Shown one piece after another: positions 43,266-52,415 of a stretch of DNA of 58,470 bases. The stretch is from Candidatus Moduliflexus flocculans. Its GTDB lineage: Bacteria; Moduliflexota; Moduliflexia; Moduliflexales; Moduliflexaceae. Position 1 is the stretch's first letter; each line of letters begins with the position of its first letter. The position numbers were made by a program, and so were the translations under genes. The DNA is taken from contig DF820459.1 of assembly GCA_000739515.1 (NCBI GenBank), forward strand, positions 1,108,485 through 1,166,954. The letters are read 5' to 3'. A model generated the notes under the pieces. It was not told where the DNA came from, ran no database searches, and was given only the letters and a program-made list of their open reading frames with translations.

Positions 43266-44006
43266 ATGTCAATCCGTTTTCATGAAATCGCTGAAACATA
43301 TCATCGCATTCTGAACCCATTTACTGAAGAACAATTAATGCTGTTAGGCGACATCTGCCGAATGCATTCAGGAATGCGATTGCTTGATCTGGCCTGCGGA
43401 AAGGCCGAAATGTTGTGTCGTTGGGGGCAGACTTACGGGATTCGCGGCATTGGCGTTGATATCAGCGCGGTGTTTTTAGAGGCCGCGAAACAGCGAGCAG
43501 CAGAACTCGGCGTCAGCGAGCAATTTACATTCATTCTTGGCGACGCGGGGAAATATCCTCAAGCTACGCACGATTTTGATATCGTCAGTTGCGTTGGCGC
43601 GACCTGGATCGGCAACGGTTTGCTCGGCACATTAGAATTGATGAAGCCGGCGCTCAAACCAGGAGGATTGCTTCTGGTCGGCGAGCCGTACTGGAATGAA
43701 CAGCCGCCTGAGCCGGCATGTCAGGCGTTTGGTTTTAGCAAAGATGATTATACGTCCTTAGATGAAATGCTGACCAGATTCGAATCTGCCGGCGTGCAAC
43801 TTGTCGAAATGGTCTTAGCCAATCTCGATGGTTGGGATCGGTACGAAGCGCCGCAATGGATGGCTATAGATGATTTCCTGCGCGCCAATCCAAATGATCC
43901 CGATGCGCCCGCGCTTTCCGAATGGATCAACAAGAATCGCCGTACCTATCTTCGATACGGGCGGCGGTATCTCGGTTGGGGCGTGTTCGTGCTGCGAACG
44001 ATTTAA
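43266..44006 (+). CDS. SAM-dependent methyltransferase (class I)
   Basis: A 246-residue Rossmann-fold methyltransferase. SAM-binding motif I is LLDLACGKAEMLCRWG, motif II GIGVDIS, and motif IV FDIVSCVGATWIGNG. The GGLLLVGEPYW stretch matches motif V of methyltransferase type 11/12 enzymes. A good ribosome site (AAGGAG) is at the right distance. The substrate is unknown. A palindrome (family B) lies directly downstream. Confidence 0.9.
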   Translation: MSIRFHEIAETYHRILNPFTEEQLMLLGDICRMHSGMRLLDLACGKAEMLCRWGQTYGIRGIGVDISAVFLEAAKQRAAELGVSEQFTFILGDAGKYPQATHDFDIVSCVGATWIGNGLLGTLELMKPALKPGGLLLVGEPYWNEQPPEPACQAFGFSKDDYTSLDEMLTRFESAGVQLVEMVLANLDGWDRYEAPQWMAIDDFLRANPNDPDAPALSEWINKNRRTYLRYGRRYLGWGVFVLRTI

Positions 44007-44011
44007 ACATA

Positions 44012-44046
44012 CAGACCTCACAGGTTTTTGAAACCTGTGAGGTCTG
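44012..44046. repeat. Perfect palindrome, family B
   Basis: A perfect 16-bp inverted repeat (CAGACCTCACAGGTTT and complement, loop TTG). It repeats the inner palindrome at 1743-1771 42 kb away and lies between two co-directional genes. Confidence 0.8.
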
Positions 44047-44061
44047 GCAGAAGGAGATAAT

Positions 44062-45168
44062 ATGATTTACGAGCTGACACCACGCGATTATGAACGAGTT
44101 CGCCCTTTATTTCAGGATTTAGACCATCATTTGATTATCCGGGCGGCGCTTGAAAACAGCACGCCGACCCAAATTTATGCAGACAATGTCGAATCGCCAG
44201 GCGTCGCGTTCATCTGTACGGTTGAAGGCTACTTTTTAGCGGGAACGTCGAATAATACGGCGTTTAACGCAGGTTTACGCGACTTACTGCGTCACATCAG
44301 CGATACTGGCGAGACATTGCGAGCGCACGACGACGCGATCAACCTCGCCATCTTCCCGCAAGCATGGGAAACGGCGCTGCCGGAGCTTTTTCCGCAACGC
44401 GCTCCGCTGCCGGAACACCGTCTGAAATACACTTGTACAGAATTGCGCTTCGATTGGACGGCGCAGATTCCAGCAGAGTATCAGGTTCACCGGCTTGATG
44501 CGCAACTGTTGGAACGCTGCGCCGGGCGCGTCCCGGAACATATTTTCGAATGGATGCAGGCGAATTGGGGCGGAGTCGAGCCATTTTTGCAACGTGGTTT
44601 CGGCTTTTGCCTGCTGCATAATGACAATATCGTCTCATGGTGCATTGGCGATTGCGCCAGCGGAGAGCGCTGCGAAGTCGGCATTCACACGCTGCCGGAC
44701 TATCGTCGTCGCGGATTAGCGGCCATCATCACTGCGGCGACCGTCGCCGACTGTTTCGAGCGCGGCTTCACACATATCGGCTGGCATTGCAACGCCGGGA
44801 ATATCGGTTCATGGAAAACCGCGGAAAAGGTCGGTTTTGTCAAAGAAAAGGAATACGTATTTCACTTGCAACTGTTCGACGACGCCGTCTATTTCGCGGA
44901 AATCGGCTGGCGGCATCTTCAGGAAAAACGTTACGCGAAAGCCGCCGAATCCTATGCGCAAAGTTTCGCATTAAAACCGGATGCGCCGCATTACTGGTAT
45001 CATACGGCGGCAATTGCGGCGGCTGGGGTCGGCGAAACATCAACCGCATTCGACTATCTGCGCCGCGCTATCGAAGGCGGCTGGCAGCATTTCGCCTTCA
45101 CGGAAACCCGCGAAGAATTCGCGGCATTACGCCATCTGCCTGAATGGGAACGTCTATTCGAGCAATAA
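44062..45168 (+). CDS. GNAT acetyltransferase with C-terminal TPR-like domain
   Basis: A 368-residue protein. The GNAT acetyl-CoA motif is at about residue 215-235 (EVGIHTLPDYRRRGLAAII, then HCNAGNIGSWKTAEKVGF). Here the GNAT domain is in the middle, as in the GNAT_acetyltran group. Residues about 275-368 form two TPR-like helical hairpins (YAKAAESYAQSFALKPDAPHYW). AAGGAG precedes the ATG. The substrate is unknown. The TPR-like tail could recruit a protein partner. Confidence 0.85.
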   Translation: MIYELTPRDYERVRPLFQDLDHHLIIRAALENSTPTQIYADNVESPGVAFICTVEGYFLAGTSNNTAFNAGLRDLLRHISDTGETLRAHDDAINLAIFPQAWETALPELFPQRAPLPEHRLKYTCTELRFDWTAQIPAEYQVHRLDAQLLERCAGRVPEHIFEWMQANWGGVEPFLQRGFGFCLLHNDNIVSWCIGDCASGERCEVGIHTLPDYRRRGLAAIITAATVADCFERGFTHIGWHCNAGNIGSWKTAEKVGFVKEKEYVFHLQLFDDAVYFAEIGWRHLQEKRYAKAAESYAQSFALKPDAPHYWYHTAAIAAAGVGETSTAFDYLRRAIEGGWQHFAFTETREEFAALRHLPEWERLFEQ

Positions 45169-45173
45169 CAATC

Positions 45174-45257
45174 AGGAGGGCAACTGCTTGTTTTTGCGAT
45201 ATTGCCACATGTCACACCTCGCTTCATCAGGTCGCAAAAGCAAGTGTTTGCCCCCCT
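45174..45257. repeat. Inverted repeat between acetyltransferase and methyltransferase
   Basis: Arms of about 26 bp (45174-45199 and 45232-45257) carry GGCAA, CTTG and TTTTGCGA words in inverted order with a few mismatches. It separates two genes on the same strand. Confidence 0.6.
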
Positions 45258-45274
45258 ACAGAATCAGCTATTTT

Positions 45275-46027
45275 ATGAGCGTACAAACATTTTACGATGA
45301 ATTTTTTACTCGCGCAGACGCCAGCCCGGCGCACGCGCAGCTCTGCGAGCGGGTGTACGGCCAGAACCTCTGTCAGCATGGCATGGCGGACATGAAACAA
45401 ATCGAGATGCTTTTAGAGCGATTGGCAATTCGCCCCAAAGATCGCATACTTGATTTGGGCTGCGGCAACGGTTATTTGACCGAATATCTCCATGACCGGC
45501 AGCCCGCGTGTTATACCGGGATTGATATTTCGGAGGTTGCGATTCAGCAGGCGCGGCAGCGTGTCGCAGCAGCAACAAAACGCTTGCATTTTCAGGTTGG
45601 AGACATCAGCCGATTGGATGAACCGGAGCAATCGTTCGATACAATCATTTCGATTGATTCGCATTATTTCATCGAACCGCTCGAACCCTGGTTAGAGATG
45701 CTGTACGCCCTGCTGAAACCGGGCGGAAGACTCGCGATTTTTTCAGATGAAGGTCGGGGCATTGAAGGAGCGGATGAGAGCCGCCTCGACGCGGAAGAAA
45801 CATTGATGGCGCAACGCTTTTCGCAAGTTGGATACCGCTTCACGTCGGTCAATTTCAGCGCGGAAAACCGGGCGCATTGGCGCTTGAAGCAACAAGTCGC
45901 AGAAGAATTGCGCGAGGCGTTTTTCGCAGAAGATAACGAATTTCTCTATCAGAATCGTCTTGGGGAATGCACGCAGTCGAACCGCGATTTCGACTGCCGC
46001 TTTCTCTTTCTTGTTCACAAATCTTAG
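45275..46027 (+). CDS. SAM-dependent methyltransferase
   Basis: A 250-residue class I methyltransferase with motif I ILDLGCGNGYLTEYL, motif II YTGIDIS, motif III GDISRL and GGRLAIFSDEG. A longer ORF begins at 44981, but it covers the end of the previous gene and the palindrome, so the ATG at 45275 (MSVQTFYDEFF) is chosen because relatives begin this way. It follows the GNAT gene after a palindrome. The substrate is unknown. Confidence 0.88.
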   Translation: MSVQTFYDEFFTRADASPAHAQLCERVYGQNLCQHGMADMKQIEMLLERLAIRPKDRILDLGCGNGYLTEYLHDRQPACYTGIDISEVAIQQARQRVAAATKRLHFQVGDISRLDEPEQSFDTIISIDSHYFIEPLEPWLEMLYALLKPGGRLAIFSDEGRGIEGADESRLDAEETLMAQRFSQVGYRFTSVNFSAENRAHWRLKQQVAEELREAFFAEDNEFLYQNRLGECTQSNRDFDCRFLFLVHKS

Positions 46028-46033
46028 TATTTT

Positions 46034-46173
46034 ACCACGAAACACACGAAAAGAATAGAACACTGATGACCTGATTGGACTGATTGACGCTGATTTTTTG
46101 ATGATCTTGTGATCAGGATTGTTCAGCATGATCAGCCCAATCAGTGTGCTATTTTTTTCGTGTGTTTCGTGGT
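46034..46173. repeat. Long inverted repeat, family A
   Basis: The arms begin ACCACGAAACACACG and include ATAGAACACTGATGAC; the centre GATTGACGCTGATTTTTTGATGATC is close to that of the copy at 1827-1963. It ends 11 nt before the start of the RimJ-like gene. Confidence 0.8.
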
Positions 46174-46183
46174 TTCGCTAAAA

Positions 46184-46750
46184 ATGTCACATTACAGAAA
46201 ACTTGTCGGGAAAAAATGTTATTTATCGCCATGCAGCACGGCAGACGCGGAGCAATGGGCGGCGTGGTTTAACGATCTCGAAGTGACGCTGCCGCTCGGC
46301 GACGAGGCCTATACGCCGTTTGCGCTGGAAAAGACGCAGGAGGATGTCAAAAACATCATCCAGAATCAGGCGCATATTTTCAGCATCGTGGATAACGACA
46401 AAGACGCGCTGATCGGGCGCTGCCTGTTGTTCAATCTCGATTGGGTGAACCGCCACGCCATGCTCGGAATTTTTATCGGCGACAAAACCTATTGGGGCAG
46501 CGGCTACGGCCAGGACGCCATCACGTTACTCTTAGATTACGCCTTCACGCTGCTGAATTTGAACAGCGTCATGCTCGGCGTGATGGAATTTAACGAACGC
46601 GCCATCGCATGCTATAAAAAAATCGGGTTCAAGGAAATCGGGCGCCATCGGCAGGCGCGCATCATCGGTAACCGCAAATACGACGGCGTGCTGATGGATA
46701 TTCTGGCCGAGGAATTTACATCGCCCTATGTGGCGCGATTGTTGGAGTAG
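46184..46750 (+). CDS. GNAT acetyltransferase, RimJ/RimL-like
   Basis: A 188-residue acetyltransferase. Family motifs are AMLGIFIGDKTYWGSGYGQDA and the C-terminal LGVMEFNERAIACYKKIGF, as in RimJ/RimL and spermidine acetyltransferases. The ORF is open from 46109, but the first 25 codons are part of the family A repeat, so the ATG at 46184 is chosen. The ribosome site is weak. The substrate cannot be told from sequence. Confidence 0.9.
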   Translation: MSHYRKLVGKKCYLSPCSTADAEQWAAWFNDLEVTLPLGDEAYTPFALEKTQEDVKNIIQNQAHIFSIVDNDKDALIGRCLLFNLDWVNRHAMLGIFIGDKTYWGSGYGQDAITLLLDYAFTLLNLNSVMLGVMEFNERAIACYKKIGFKEIGRHRQARIIGNRKYDGVLMDILAEEFTSPYVARLLE

Positions 46751-46760
46751 CATCATCACG

Positions 46761-46789
46761 GTAGAGACGCCCCGGCAGGGCGTCTCTAC
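46761..46789 (+). terminator. Hairpin after the RimJ-like gene
   Basis: A perfect 12-bp stem (GTAGAGACGCCC, loop CGGCA, complement) 11 nt after the stop. The following sequence is A-rich rather than T-rich on this strand. GTAGAGACG palindromes of this kind are common dispersed elements, so it may be a repeat copy used as a terminator. Confidence 0.55.
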
Positions 46790-46875
46790 GTAAAATAAAA
46801 ATATCTCCGATCTGGGGCGGCTGCGCAGAAATTCCGCGATCCATTCTTCAGATCAATTCAGCGGAGGGTATCACT

Positions 46876-47025
46876 ATGGTAAACGAAATATACGCAAACA
46901 TCGCAAGTTTTTATGTTGAGACGCAAGAACACACATGGCATTTGCACAAATTACACAACCAATCAAGTAACACGGGTATTCCGCGACAATTCAGCGAGAC
47001 GCGCATTCGCGAGAATGTTCCGTAA
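46876..47025 (+). CDS. Possible 49-residue protein upstream of rsgA
   Basis: A short frame with a perfect ribosome site (GGAGGG, 7 nt before ATG), starting MVNEIYANIASFYVETQEH and ending RIRENVP. I do not recognise it. It ends 8 nt before the rsgA ATG, which itself has no ribosome site, so translation of rsgA may depend on ribosomes that finish this frame. It could be a small protein or a coupling leader. Confidence 0.4.
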   Translation: MVNEIYANIASFYVETQEHTWHLHKLHNQSSNTGIPRQFSETRIRENVP

Positions 47026-47033
47026 AAAACGAC

Positions 47034-48161
47034 ATGCATTTAACATCATTTGGATGGAATTCTTTTTTCTCAGAACAATTTCAGCCATTTCAGGCCGAAG
47101 GCTTGATTCCCGGCAGAGTGGCGATGGTACAAAAGCAGAGTTATGTGGTTTTCCATGAACAGGGCGAATCTCCGGCGCGGCTGTCGGGGCGATTTCGTTA
47201 TCAGTCGCAGACGCCGGGGGAATTGCCGACTGTCGGCGATTGGGTGGCGATTCAACTCGCTGATTCCATGCTGATTCAGGCGGTTCTGCCGCGCAAAAAT
47301 TGTTTGACTCGCACGCCGCCGATTTCAGGCGGAAGAAAGCTTCGCGCCATTCATGGCGAATCTATGATCATCGGCGGGACCACCGAAGAGCAATTGATCG
47401 CCGCCAACATTGATACTGGCTTCATCGTCACCAGTTTGGATGACGATTTCAGCCTCGGTCGGCTCGAGCGCTATTTAACACTGCTCCGCGCGAATCGCAT
47501 CGCGCCGGTGATTGTGCTGAATAAAGCCGATTTACAGGATGATCTCGCGCGGTATCGCGAGCAGGTTCAGGCGATTGCCGCCGAGACGCCGGTCTTTTGC
47601 GTCAGCGCTCGCCAACAACGCGGACTTGAGGCACTGACGCCATATCTCACGCCAGGCTGTACGGCCTGTTTTCTCGGCTCATCCGGCGTGGGCAAATCCA
47701 CCATGATTAACGCCTTCCTCGGCGCTGACCGGCAAAAAACCGGACAGATCAGCGAAGTCACGGGCAAAGGGCGGCATGTCACCACGTATCGGGAATTGAT
47801 TCCGCTGCCTGCGGGCGGCGTATTGATTGACAATCCTGGCATCCGCGAGGTCAAAATCTGGGGCGAGCAAGAGGACATCAACAGAAGTTTTGCGGATATT
47901 GACATGTTGTTCGATTCATGCCGTTTTCGCAATTGCACGCATACCAGCGAACCGGGTTGCGCTGTGCTTGCGGCCATCCAACATGGCGAGCTTGACGAGC
48001 GGCGCTATCGGAATTATCTCAGGCAGTTGCGCGAAGTTGACGCGCTTGCGATGCGCAAGCATGATCGGTCGCGGCTGGATGTCAGAAATAAAAAACGAAA
48101 ACTCCACGCCAAAGACGAATATCGTCTTACCCGACGGAATCGCGAAAGGAGAGAACATTAA
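47034..48161 (+). CDS. rsgA: Ribosome small-subunit GTPase RsgA
   Basis: Circularly permuted GTPase that helps 30S maturation. The order is an OB-fold region (about 25-110), then G4 NKAD, then G1 GSSGVGKST and G3 DNPGIRE, the permuted arrangement. The zinc motif near residues 300-320 (CRFRNCTHTSEPGC) is complete. At 375 residues it is a little longer than average (about 350), as in the long RsgA group, with a basic tail. No ribosome site is visible at the start, in contrast to the small frame just upstream. Confidence 0.96.
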   Translation: MHLTSFGWNSFFSEQFQPFQAEGLIPGRVAMVQKQSYVVFHEQGESPARLSGRFRYQSQTPGELPTVGDWVAIQLADSMLIQAVLPRKNCLTRTPPISGGRKLRAIHGESMIIGGTTEEQLIAANIDTGFIVTSLDDDFSLGRLERYLTLLRANRIAPVIVLNKADLQDDLARYREQVQAIAAETPVFCVSARQQRGLEALTPYLTPGCTACFLGSSGVGKSTMINAFLGADRQKTGQISEVTGKGRHVTTYRELIPLPAGGVLIDNPGIREVKIWGEQEDINRSFADIDMLFDSCRFRNCTHTSEPGCAVLAAIQHGELDERRYRNYLRQLREVDALAMRKHDRSRLDVRNKKRKLHAKDEYRLTRRNRERREH

Positions 48162-48163
48162 CG

Positions 48164-48289
48164 ATGGAATCACGAATCAAACAACGTTTTAACGACTTTA
48201 TTCTTGCGGAGGCGCGGCGGCGATACAATATCGCCGCCAGCAACCTTCATTTATTAGATGGTACTGACAAAGATACGACAAACATTTAA
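48164..48289 (+). pseudogene. Truncated 5' end of an aminoglycoside-phosphotransferase-like gene
   Basis: A 41-codon frame with AAAGGAG upstream. Residues 1-31 (from MESRIKQRFNDFILAEARRR to HLLDG) resemble, from memory, the opening of phosphotransferase-family (APH/choline kinase) proteins, in which LLDGFES would follow. Here the match ends exactly at LLDG and the frame stops ten residues later. The LarA-like ATG lies at that point (48258). A perfect 10-bp hairpin (48216-48238) lies within the fragment. I infer a deletion or fusion junction. Confidence 0.45.
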
Positions 48290-49478
48290 CAGGCCGAAAA
48301 TTGACGACAAACAGATCGAAGAGGTGGTACGCCAGCAAATGAGCGCGTCAGGCGTGAACATCGCGAATGGCGCACATATCGCGCTTGCAGTGGGAAGCCG
48401 GGGAATTGCCAATCTGAAACGCATCGTGAAGGCAGCGGCGGAATGGGTAAAAGAACAGGGGGGAGAGCCGTTTATCGTCCCGGCAATGGGGAGTCATGGT
48501 GGCGCGACCGCAGAAGGGCAACGCGCTGTCCTGGAAGGCTACGGCATCACAGCCGCCACTATCGGCGCGCCGATTCTTTCTTCGATGGAGGTGGTCGAAC
48601 TGCCGCAAGGCGAACTTGAGCATCCCGTCTATATGGACAAATACGCCTACGAATCAGACGGTGTGATTCTCATTAATCGCGTGAAAGTCCATACCGATTA
48701 TCATGGTGCAATTGAAAGCGGCCTGATGAAAATGGCGGTGATCGGCCTCGGCAAGCATAAACAGGCACTCGTGATTCATGGCTACGGCCTTCGCGGCCTG
48801 AAAGAACTGCTTGTACCGACAGCGCGGCAGGTGCTTCAATCCAACAAAATTCTGCTCGGCGTCGCCATCGCCGAAAATGCGTATGACGAAACGGCACAGA
48901 TTCGGGCGCTCCTTCCGGCGAATATCGAACGCGAAGAAATGCAGATGCTCGACTGGGTCAAGGCGAACATGCCGAAATTGCCGGTACGCCAGATTGACGT
49001 GCTGATTGTGGATGAATTCGGCAAGGACATTTCCGGCGTCGGCATTGACCCGAATATTATCGGCAGAATCAAAATTCCAGGCGAGCCAGAACCGGAGTAT
49101 CCCGACATTACCAGCATCATGCTGTTAGACTTAACCGACGGCTCGCACGGCAACGCCATCGGCATAGGCTTAGCAGACATCATCACGCGCCGCGTCTTCG
49201 ACAAGATTGATTTGCGTGCCACTTACGAAAATGTCGTTACCAGCAGTTTTTTGGATCGCGGTTTTATTCCGATTATTGTGGATGACGAGCGCACCGGCCT
49301 CGCCTACGCGCTTCGGTCGCGCGGTCGCGCTGACTTGAGCCGCCCGCGCATTCTCAGGATGAAAAATTCGCTGCATCTCGAAGAACTCTGGGTATCGCAG
49401 GCGATTCTGGAAGAGGTTCGGGGGCGCGACAATATTGAGATCACAGGCGAGACGCAGGAATTCAACACCGGCGAATAG
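48258..49478 (+). CDS. LarA-like (DUF2088) nickel-dependent racemase family protein
   Basis: A 406-residue protein of the lactate racemase LarA family, whose N-terminal domain is DUF2088. The signature FIVPAMGSHGGATAEGQ and the preceding IALAVGSRGIANL are strong. LarA itself binds a nickel-pincer cofactor for which LarB, C and E are needed; none is nearby, so the real substrate may be another 2-hydroxyacid, or the protein may be cofactor-free. KVHTDYHGAIESGLMKM and GSHGNAIGIGLAD are further conserved stretches. No ribosome site precedes the ATG, which falls within the truncated APH-like frame. Confidence 0.85.
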   Translation: MVLTKIRQTFNRPKIDDKQIEEVVRQQMSASGVNIANGAHIALAVGSRGIANLKRIVKAAAEWVKEQGGEPFIVPAMGSHGGATAEGQRAVLEGYGITAATIGAPILSSMEVVELPQGELEHPVYMDKYAYESDGVILINRVKVHTDYHGAIESGLMKMAVIGLGKHKQALVIHGYGLRGLKELLVPTARQVLQSNKILLGVAIAENAYDETAQIRALLPANIEREEMQMLDWVKANMPKLPVRQIDVLIVDEFGKDISGVGIDPNIIGRIKIPGEPEPEYPDITSIMLLDLTDGSHGNAIGIGLADIITRRVFDKIDLRATYENVVTSSFLDRGFIPIIVDDERTGLAYALRSRGRADLSRPRILRMKNSLHLEELWVSQAILEEVRGRDNIEITGETQEFNTGE

Positions 49479-49505
49479 AAGAAGGGAACGAATACGAATT
49501 TTTGC

Positions 49506-49533
49506 TTGACAAAAAAGTTGCGCGTTTTATAGA
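49506..49533 (+). promoter_or_regulatory. Sigma-70 promoter of rplM
   Basis: TTGACA (49506-49511), a 16-nt spacer and TATAGA (49528-49533). The hexamers are the same as at tRNA-Lys. It would give a leader of about 60 nt. Confidence 0.75.
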
Positions 49534-49600
49534 CGTGTAACGCTTGTAACAAGCCTATCAATCAAGCATTGCCCTGAAATTTGAGGAGTGGAAAGAAATT

Positions 49601-50047
49601 ATGAAAACGGAATTTGTCAGAAAAGAAGATGTGCAACACAAGTGGTATGTCGTTGACGCTCAAAATGTTGTGCTAGGGCGTCTGGCTGTCGAGATTGCGA
49701 AACGCTTGCGCGGCAAACATAAACCCAATTTTTCGCCCCATATTGACAATGGCGATTATATCGTGGTGGTGAATGCCGACAAAATTCGCCTGACCGGCAA
49801 GAAATTGACCGATAAGGTTTATTATCGCCATACCGGCTATCCGGGCGGTCTCAAATCCATGACAGCCAAAGAGATGTTAGCCCGCAAACCGGAACAGATG
49901 CTGGAATTAGCGGTGAAACGGATGCTGCCGAAAAATCGGCTGGGTCGCGCGATGTACAAAAAGATGAAAGTCTATGCCGCGCCAGACCATCCGCATGCCG
50001 CACAGCAGCCGGAAGTATTAACCCTTCAACCACGTTACAACAATTAA
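49601..50047 (+). CDS. rplM: 50S ribosomal protein L13
   Basis: A structural protein of the large subunit, 148 residues (about 142 is typical). The signatures are [38 protein letters not shown] and [24 protein letters not shown] precedes the start. It is followed after 12 nt by rpsI, the conserved L13-S9 operon. L13 and S9 are placed together in most bacteria. Confidence 0.98.
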   Translation: MKTEFVRKEDVQHKWYVVDAQNVVLGRLAVEIAKRLRGKHKPNFSPHIDNGDYIVVVNADKIRLTGKKLTDKVYYRHTGYPGGLKSMTAKEMLARKPEQMLELAVKRMLPKNRLGRAMYKKMKVYAAPDHPHAAQQPEVLTLQPRYNN

Positions 50048-50059
50048 TGGAGGATGCCC

Positions 50060-50584
50060 GTGTCAGATCTGGAATATCGTTACGATAAAATGAATGAAGA
50101 AGAAGATCTGGGAGTGCCGACCTTACCGATATTTGATGTGGACGACGGAGATCGTGATCCGGCGCTGGATCATGAATTGCCGGAAGGTTCGGTCGCTGAT
50201 CAGGTGTATGCCACCGGAAAGCGCAAGACTGCGGTTGCTCGTGTCTGGTTGCGCAGAGGGAAAGGCCGTTTTTCGGTCAATGGCAAAACGCTGGATGAAT
50301 ACTTTAACAGAGAAACACACCGCATGATCGTGAAACAGCCGATGCGCCTGACGAAGAATCTGAATGATTTCGACGTGGTGGCGACGGTGGCAGGCGGAGG
50401 CAAATCCTCGCAAGCCGACGCGATTAAACACGGGATTTCCCGGACGTTGGTCGCTTTCAACGCGTTGGACAATCGCCCGGTCTTGAAAAAAGCGGGATTT
50501 TTGACGCGCGATTCACGCATGAAAGAACGTAAAAAATACGGGCAGCGGGGAGCCAGAGCACGCTTCCAGTTCTCTAAACGTTAA
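50060..50584 (+). CDS. rpsI: 30S ribosomal protein S9 with acidic N-terminal extension
   Basis: A small-subunit protein whose basic C-terminal tail (RARFQFSKR) reaches toward the P-site. The core starts at about residue 50 ([20 protein letters not shown]) and is of normal length (about 125). In front lie about 48 residues rich in Asp/Glu ([20 protein letters not shown], then [14 protein letters not shown]), which S9 proteins usually lack. The GTG start has GGAGG 6 nt upstream; an ATG two codons earlier is too close to that site. Confidence 0.96.
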   Translation: MSDLEYRYDKMNEEEDLGVPTLPIFDVDDGDRDPALDHELPEGSVADQVYATGKRKTAVARVWLRRGKGRFSVNGKTLDEYFNRETHRMIVKQPMRLTKNLNDFDVVATVAGGGKSSQADAIKHGISRTLVAFNALDNRPVLKKAGFLTRDSRMKERKKYGQRGARARFQFSKR

Positions 50585-50722
50585 AATTCAGGGGTACCTG
50601 ATATTCATTCGAAAAAGAATTCTCATGTTCTTTGATTCTGAGAGGGGTGCTTGCTGCAACGAGGGCAGGTTCTCTGAGAAAACGAGAAGAACACGCGAAT
50701 AACCAACGAAGGAGGAAGACTC

Positions 50723-51520
50723 GTGAGTACCATTAAAATGAAAGAATTGCTCGAAGCTGGCGTTCATTTCGGACACCAGACGAAACGGTGGAATCCGAAG
50801 ATGAAGCCGTATATTTACGGTGAGCGGAACAACATCCATGTGATCAATCTCCAGGCCACCGTGCAAAAATTTAAAGAAGCCAATGAATTTTTGGTGGACG
50901 CTATTGCCAATAATGGCACGATTTTATTTGTCGGCACCAAAAAACAGGCCAAAGACGCCATTCGCGAAGAAGCGGCGCGTTGCGGCATGCCATATATCAA
51001 TCAGCGCTGGCTCGGCGGCACGCTGACGAATTTCAGCACGATTCAAAAAAGCACGAAACGCTTGCGCCATTTGGAACAGTTGAAAGAAACGGGCGAAGCC
51101 GCGCTCTTGACCAAAAAAGAAGTGCTGGAATTAGAGCGGGAACGCGAACGGAAGGAACGTTTTTTAGGTGGAATCAAAGTCATGGATAGGCTGCCTGATG
51201 CCATTTTTGTCATCGACCCCAAAAAGGAAAAAATCGCCGTCCATGAAGCGAGAACTCTTGGAATTCCGATTATTGCAATTGTTGATACCAATTGTGACCC
51301 TGGAGAAATTGATTTTGTGATTCCGGGCAACGATGATGCGATTCGCGCCATTAAATTATTTGCCTCAAAACTGGCCGATGCGGTTCAGGAAGGAAAAGAC
51401 CTGAGACAGAGTCGCCTTATCGGAAATAGCAAAGAGAGCGATGGAGAGGAAAAACCTCAATCCTTGAATAAGTATGCTGAAGAATTTGCCGATGATGACA
51501 AGGACAAGGACGAAGAATAA
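50723..51520 (+). CDS. rpsB: 30S ribosomal protein S2
   Basis: A small-subunit protein of 265 residues. It shows [22 protein letters not shown], the [16 protein letters not shown] loop and [22 protein letters not shown]. It starts at GTG with GGAGGAAG upstream. The C-terminal tail of about 35 residues is acidic. The 138-nt leader before it could hold an autoregulatory structure, as rpsB leaders often do. tsf follows after a hairpin. Confidence 0.98.
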   Translation: MSTIKMKELLEAGVHFGHQTKRWNPKMKPYIYGERNNIHVINLQATVQKFKEANEFLVDAIANNGTILFVGTKKQAKDAIREEAARCGMPYINQRWLGGTLTNFSTIQKSTKRLRHLEQLKETGEAALLTKKEVLELERERERKERFLGGIKVMDRLPDAIFVIDPKKEKIAVHEARTLGIPIIAIVDTNCDPGEIDFVIPGNDDAIRAIKLFASKLADAVQEGKDLRQSRLIGNSKESDGEEKPQSLNKYAEEFADDDKDKDEE

Positions 51521-51610
51521 AGGGTAACGCGCTCGCGTTTCCCGTTTCGAAAAGACATCCTGTTCAGGGCAATGCAGGTGTCTTGTCATCAGATGTGATT
51601 GATTGTTACT

Positions 51611-51650
51611 ACCCCTCCAGATGATTGCGTGTCACTGGAGGGGTCATTTT
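51611..51650 (+). terminator. Attenuator-like hairpin between rpsB and tsf
   Basis: ACCCCTCCAG and CTGGAGGGGT form a perfect 10-bp stem with a 14-nt loop, followed by CATTTTTAT. It could limit read-through from rpsB to tsf. Confidence 0.7.
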
Positions 51651-51750
51651 TATAACCCAACCATCTCGTCATCCAGACACAGATGACGATTAAAAATATG
51701 ATCACACATGCGTGAAGCAGGTCGTCACGCAGACCGAAGGAGAAGTCAGC

Positions 51751-52410
51751 ATGGAAATCAGCGCAAAAGCCGTACAGGAACTCCGCGCCAGCACAGGCGC
51801 AGGCATTATGGATTGTAAAAAAGCCCTTGCCGAAAGCGAAGGCAATCTTGAAAAAGCCGTCGAAATTTTACGCAAAAAAGGGTTAGCGGCAGCCACGAAA
51901 AAAGCCAGCCGCGTCACCAGTGAAGGCGCAGTGGCCTCCTATATTCATGGCGGCGGAAAACTCGGCGTGCTTGTCGAAGTGAACTGCGAAACCGATTTTG
52001 TGGCAAGAACCGATGTCTTCCAGCAATTGGTGAAAGATGTCTCCATGCACATTGCCGCAGCCAACCCGTTGTATTTAAAACGCGAAAACGTGCCGGCAGA
52101 GATCGTTGAAAAAGAACGGGAAATTTACCGGGCGCAGTTCGAGGGTTCCAATAAGCCTGCCAATGTCATTGAAAAAATTGTTGACGGCAAAATTGATAAA
52201 TATTACAGCGAAGTCTGTTTATATGAACAGCCATTCGTCAAAGACCCTGATAAAACGATCCAGCAGCTTGTCACCGATACGGTGGCGAAATTAGGGGAAA
52301 ACCTGAATATTCGCCGGTTTGTGCGTTTCGTTTTAGGCGAAGGCATCGAGAAAGAAGAAAAAGATTTGGCCGCTGAAGTCGCCGCACAGCGCGAAGCAGC
52401 CCAGAAATAA
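51751..52410 (+). CDS. tsf: Translation elongation factor Ts
   Basis: Nucleotide exchange factor for EF-Tu. The N-terminal UBA domain ([24 protein letters not shown]) and the core [14 protein letters not shown] are typical. At 219 residues it is shorter than E. coli EF-Ts (283) because it has one core subdomain, as in many non-proteobacterial lineages. GAAGGAG precedes this ATG; the ORF is open 13 codons further but lacks a site there. Confidence 0.96.
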   Translation: MEISAKAVQELRASTGAGIMDCKKALAESEGNLEKAVEILRKKGLAAATKKASRVTSEGAVASYIHGGGKLGVLVEVNCETDFVARTDVFQQLVKDVSMHIAAANPLYLKRENVPAEIVEKEREIYRAQFEGSNKPANVIEKIVDGKIDKYYSEVCLYEQPFVKDPDKTIQQLVTDTVAKLGENLNIRRFVRFVLGEGIEKEEKDLAAEVAAQREAAQK

Positions 52411-52415
52411 CTGAA

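Noticed and set aside
46913..47158. An 81-codon frame overlapping the rsgA start
   Set aside because: It runs inside the rsgA coding region in another frame and has no ribosome site. The 49-codon frame at 46876 is the better candidate there.
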